Shown: positions 32,682-35,000 of the stretch, piece after piece
Layout: each line of letters begins with the position of its first letter
Numbering within the stretch: the first letter of the stretch is position 1
From: an uncultured Gammaproteobacteria bacterium
GTDB lineage: Bacteria > Pseudomonadota > Gammaproteobacteria > GCA-002705445 > GCA-002716945
NCBI GenBank assembly: GCA_902521725.1
Contig: CABYTF010000006.1
Location: 1 to 35,000 of the forward strand
Length of the DNA: 35,000 bases
Direction: 5' to 3'
Notes under the pieces: generated by a model
Told to the model about the DNA's origin: nothing
Databases searched by the model: none
Seen by the model: only the letters and a program-made list of their open reading frames with translations
Program-made: the position numbers and the translations under genes

Positions 32682-33741
32682 TGCCAAGCAATCTACTGGT
32701 TTTAGCACCGGTTATATAGCCTTTTGAGATAAGCTTACCGTTAACTCTTGCCATTGCTAACCATGCAAAAGCAGATGATTCTATGTTTTTGAAATCAAGA
32801 CCCCATGGTAGATTCTCTATATCGCTCAATCCAGTACGCTTCAATATCTCGCTCTTTATAAGAGGATTTTTGGAACCTCCGCCCGCAAAGAATATTTTAT
32901 CTGAATCAAGATCATTGGAATTAATGGCATCAGATACTGAAATTGAAGTAAGTTGGGTAAGAGTCGCGATTAATGAGCTTCTACTCAATTGAAATTTATC
33001 TTTGTACTTTTCTATCCATTTAATATTAAATTTTTCAAAACCAGTGCTTTTGGGAGGATCTTGATAAAAATACTTATCTGACAACATAGACATCAGAGCT
33101 TTATCATTAATTTTACCTCTTTTAGCTAATAGCCCATTTTTATCATAATCCTTCTTGAAATATTTTTTTGAAACTTCATTAATAAGATAATTTGCTGGTC
33201 CAGTATCAAAAGCCATCAATTTATTGTTGGACCAGTAAGTTAAATTAGCAAAACCCCCAAGATTAATAAAATTTAAAGAATATCTACCTTTTGATGCAAT
33301 ATACTCATGAAAATATGGAGCCAGAGGCGCCCCCTGTCCACCATATTTCATATCCGTAAGCCTAAAGTCAGCGACAACTATCAACCCAGACTCTTTTGCA
33401 ATTATTGCTGGATTGCCCAGAGTTTTTGAAATTTTTTTCTTTGGGTTATGAATTACTGTAATGCCTGGATAACCTATGGCTACAATTTTTTTTGTGTTTG
33501 ATACCGAGATAAATTTTCGAAGAGAGTTAATGATAAATTTGGTGACCAGTTCGTCTGTCTCATTAAAAAGTTTCTTTCTATTTGGGTGATTCTTACATTC
33601 ATTGATTTTATCTCTCAGGGGTTGACCTATTCTGTAAGATTTGAAATATTTTATCTTTTTATTTCTCTCAAAGTCACAAAGAGACAGATCTAGAGAGTCT
33701 AGACTAGTACCACACATTATTCCTATGTAATTCTCTGGCAT
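32668..33741 (-). CDS. anmK: Anhydro-N-acetylmuramic acid kinase
   Basis: A 357-residue sugar kinase (E. coli 369) that opens and phosphorylates 1,6-anhydro-MurNAc, the product of lytic transglycosylases such as MltB, to MurNAc-6-phosphate. The nucleotide-binding start is IGIMCGTSLDSLDLSL, a variant of the usual MSGTSxDGxD with Ser in place of Gly. Other motifs: YGGQGAPLAPYFH, FINLGGFANLTY, FDTGPANYLINE, FFAGGGSKNP and near the C-terminus ESSAFAWLA. In Pseudomonas it is in line with erpA and tyrS; here it is inverted and divergent from tyrS. Possible -10 boxes on the minus strand are TATAAT (33766-33771) and a TTTAAT six bases before the ATG. Confidence 0.94.
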   Translation of the reverse strand: MPENYIGIMCGTSLDSLDLSLCDFERNKKIKYFKSYRIGQPLRDKINECKNHPNRKKLFNETDELVTKFIINSLRKFISVSNTKKIVAIGYPGITVIHNPKKKISKTLGNPAIIAKESGLIVVADFRLTDMKYGGQGAPLAPYFHEYIASKGRYSLNFINLGGFANLTYWSNNKLMAFDTGPANYLINEVSKKYFKKDYDKNGLLAKRGKINDKALMSMLSDKYFYQDPPKSTGFEKFNIKWIEKYKDKFQLSRSSLIATLTQLTSISVSDAINSNDLDSDKIFFAGGGSKNPLIKSEILKRTGLSDIENLPWGLDFKNIESSAFAWLAMARVNGKLISKGYITGAKTSRLLGIIYR

Positions 33742-33764
33742 TTCAGTATTAAAGTATATTCGTA

Positions 33765-33771
33765 TATTATA
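33765..33771. promoter_or_regulatory. Divergent -10 region for tyrS and anmK
   Basis: The 47-base gap between the two ATGs contains TATTAT on the plus strand (33765-33770) and the overlapping TATAAT on the minus strand (33766-33771). They predict leaders of about 12 bases for tyrS and 18 for anmK. TATAGA (33781-33786) is two bases before the tyrS ATG and probably too close to act. Confidence 0.4.
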
Positions 33772-33788
33772 TAGTTTAGCTATAGATA

Positions 33789-34997
33789 ATGAAAAATATT
33801 GATAATCAATTAGAAATCATTAAACAAGGGGCGGCGGAAATTATCCAAGAAGCTGAACTTGTCGAAAAGCTTAAATCCAAAAAGCCGCTTACAGTCAAAG
33901 TTGGACTAGATCCAACCATGCCGGATATGCATCTCGGTCACACTGTGGTTATAAATAAGCTGAGACAGTTTCAGAAGCTAGGTCATAATGCTGTCTTCCT
34001 AATAGGAGATTACACGGCATGTATAGGTGATCCATCTGGCAGAGATGTAACCAGACCGGCAGTTGACCCTAAGACTATAAAAGAAAACTCTAAACAATTT
34101 CAAAAAGAGATTTTTAAAATCCTTGATAAAAAGAAAACGAGAGTTGTGTTTAACAGTGAATGGCTTGGGAAATTAAAAGGACTTGATCTTATTGAGCTCG
34201 CCTCACATTACACAGTAGCACGCATGTTGGAAAGAGATGACTTCGATAAAAGGTTTAAAATTGAAAAGAAACCCATATCAATACATGAATTTTTATATCC
34301 TCTTTTACAAGCTCAAGATTCTGTAGAGCTTCAAGCCGATGTTGAATTAGGTGGCACGGATCAAAAGTTTAATCTATTACTCGGAAGAAAATTGCAAGAG
34401 GACCATAAGATTAAACCTCAAGTTTGCATTATGATGCCAATTCTAGAGGGACTGGACGGCGTCAAGAAAATGTCAAAATCTTTAGATAATTATATATCTA
34501 TAAGTGATGAGTCAAATGACATGTTTGGTAAGCTAATGTCGATTAGTGATGACCTGATGTGGCGATATTATAACTTGTTAAGTTTTAAAAATTATGAGGA
34601 TATTGCATTAGTAAAACAAATGTGCTCACAAGATAAATTAAACCCCAGAGATGCCAAGATTGATTTAGCGCACGAATTGATAGAGAGATTTCATGGTCAT
34701 GACAAGGCAGATAAGGCTAAAAGCAACTTTATTTCCAGATTTCAGAATAAAAATATAACAGATGATATTCCTCTCATAGAATTACAAAGTACTGGAAAGC
34801 TCAGGATAATTGATTTAATAATAAACAATCTAAAGGCCGTGAAAAGTACATCTGAGGTGAGAAGATTGATTAGTCAAAATGCTATCAGGATCGATTCAGA
34901 ACCAATAAGCACTATTGACTATGATTGCAGTGTAGATTCCGAATTTCTCCTACAAATTGGCAAGAAAAAAGCCTATAAAATATTACTAAAGCCATAA
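33789..34997 (+). CDS. tyrS: Tyrosyl-tRNA synthetase
   Basis: A 402-residue class I synthetase, complete three bases before the window ends. HIGH-type motif HLGH (48-51) in DPTMPDMHLGHT, the GDYTACIGDPSGRD loop, and KMSKS (227-231) are present. A C-terminal S4 RNA-binding domain (about 340-402, LRIIDLIINNLKAVKSTSEVRRLI) follows. The length and motifs fit the TyrS form found in Pseudomonas and Haemophilus rather than the 424-residue E. coli enzyme. It charges tRNA-Tyr. The gene is divergent from anmK. Confidence 0.97.
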   Translation: MKNIDNQLEIIKQGAAEIIQEAELVEKLKSKKPLTVKVGLDPTMPDMHLGHTVVINKLRQFQKLGHNAVFLIGDYTACIGDPSGRDVTRPAVDPKTIKENSKQFQKEIFKILDKKKTRVVFNSEWLGKLKGLDLIELASHYTVARMLERDDFDKRFKIEKKPISIHEFLYPLLQAQDSVELQADVELGGTDQKFNLLLGRKLQEDHKIKPQVCIMMPILEGLDGVKKMSKSLDNYISISDESNDMFGKLMSISDDLMWRYYNLLSFKNYEDIALVKQMCSQDKLNPRDAKIDLAHELIERFHGHDKADKAKSNFISRFQNKNITDDIPLIELQSTGKLRIIDLIINNLKAVKSTSEVRRLISQNAIRIDSEPISTIDYDCSVDSEFLLQIGKKKAYKILLKP

Positions 34998-35000
34998 TAA

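Overview
The window reads as one contiguous piece of chromosome from an AT-rich gammaproteobacterium with a compact genome. The lptD-surA-pdxA-rsmA order, the mrdA-rodA-mltB-dacA cell-wall operon, the dcd-apbC/metG block and the argC-bactofilin-erpA-anmK-tyrS neighbourhood all have counterparts in Pseudomonas-like genomes. The low GC, very short spacers, ATGA stop/start overlaps and tail-to-tail overlaps of convergent genes suggest a streamlined, probably marine, lineage (SAR86-like bacteria come to mind, but no marker here proves it). I saw no tRNA, rRNA, CRISPR array, IS element, prophage or att site.

Layout. 1-2844: end of a PCu(A)C copper chaperone, then clpB. 2827-9116 (minus): a membrane methyltransferase, rsmA, pdxA, surA and lptD, with a promoter just before lptD. 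9159-11841 (minus): adk and the membrane pyrophosphatase hppA. 11904-17933 (plus): mrdA, rodA, mltB, dacA and a D-amino-acid transaminase. 17997-18215 (minus): a small lipoprotein. 18357-20181 (plus): a DUF1326/DUF2182 (PpoB2-like) pair, probably for metal handling, behind a palindromic operator candidate. 20153-21768 (minus): murU and amgK. 21797-22825 (plus): a MazG-like protein and nth. 22832-25420 (minus): a soluble RnfB-like ferredoxin and metG. 25524-27228 (plus): apbC/mrp and dcd. 27242-28479 (minus): a periplasmic CIA30 protein and a HAD phosphatase. 28590-29066 (plus): rppH. 29043-29453 (minus): hemJ. 29523-32681 (plus): argC, a bactofilin, erpA and a small-type citrate synthase. 32668-33741 (minus): anmK. 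33789-34997 (plus): tyrS.

Functionally the window centres on the cell envelope: LPS export (LptD), outer-membrane protein folding (SurA), elongation and remodelling of peptidoglycan (MrdA, RodA, MltB, DacA, Dat, bactofilin) and recycling of anhydro-MurNAc to UDP-MurNAc (AnmK, AmgK, MurU). The rest is housekeeping: translation, Fe-S delivery, nucleotide pools, DNA repair, haem and arginine synthesis.

The most unusual observation is that LptD carries about 150 extra N-terminal residues containing a recognisable BamE (SmpA/OmlA) domain, an apparent fusion of a BAM-complex fold to the LPS translocon. The four-cysteine pattern of LptD is intact behind it. Second, many genes have a sigma70-like -10 box only 6-9 bases before the start codon, which predicts leaderless or nearly leaderless mRNAs. 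Third is the DUF1326/DUF2182 unit, with a KR-type Tat signal, a methionine-rich loop, a palindromic site and a terminator between its two genes.
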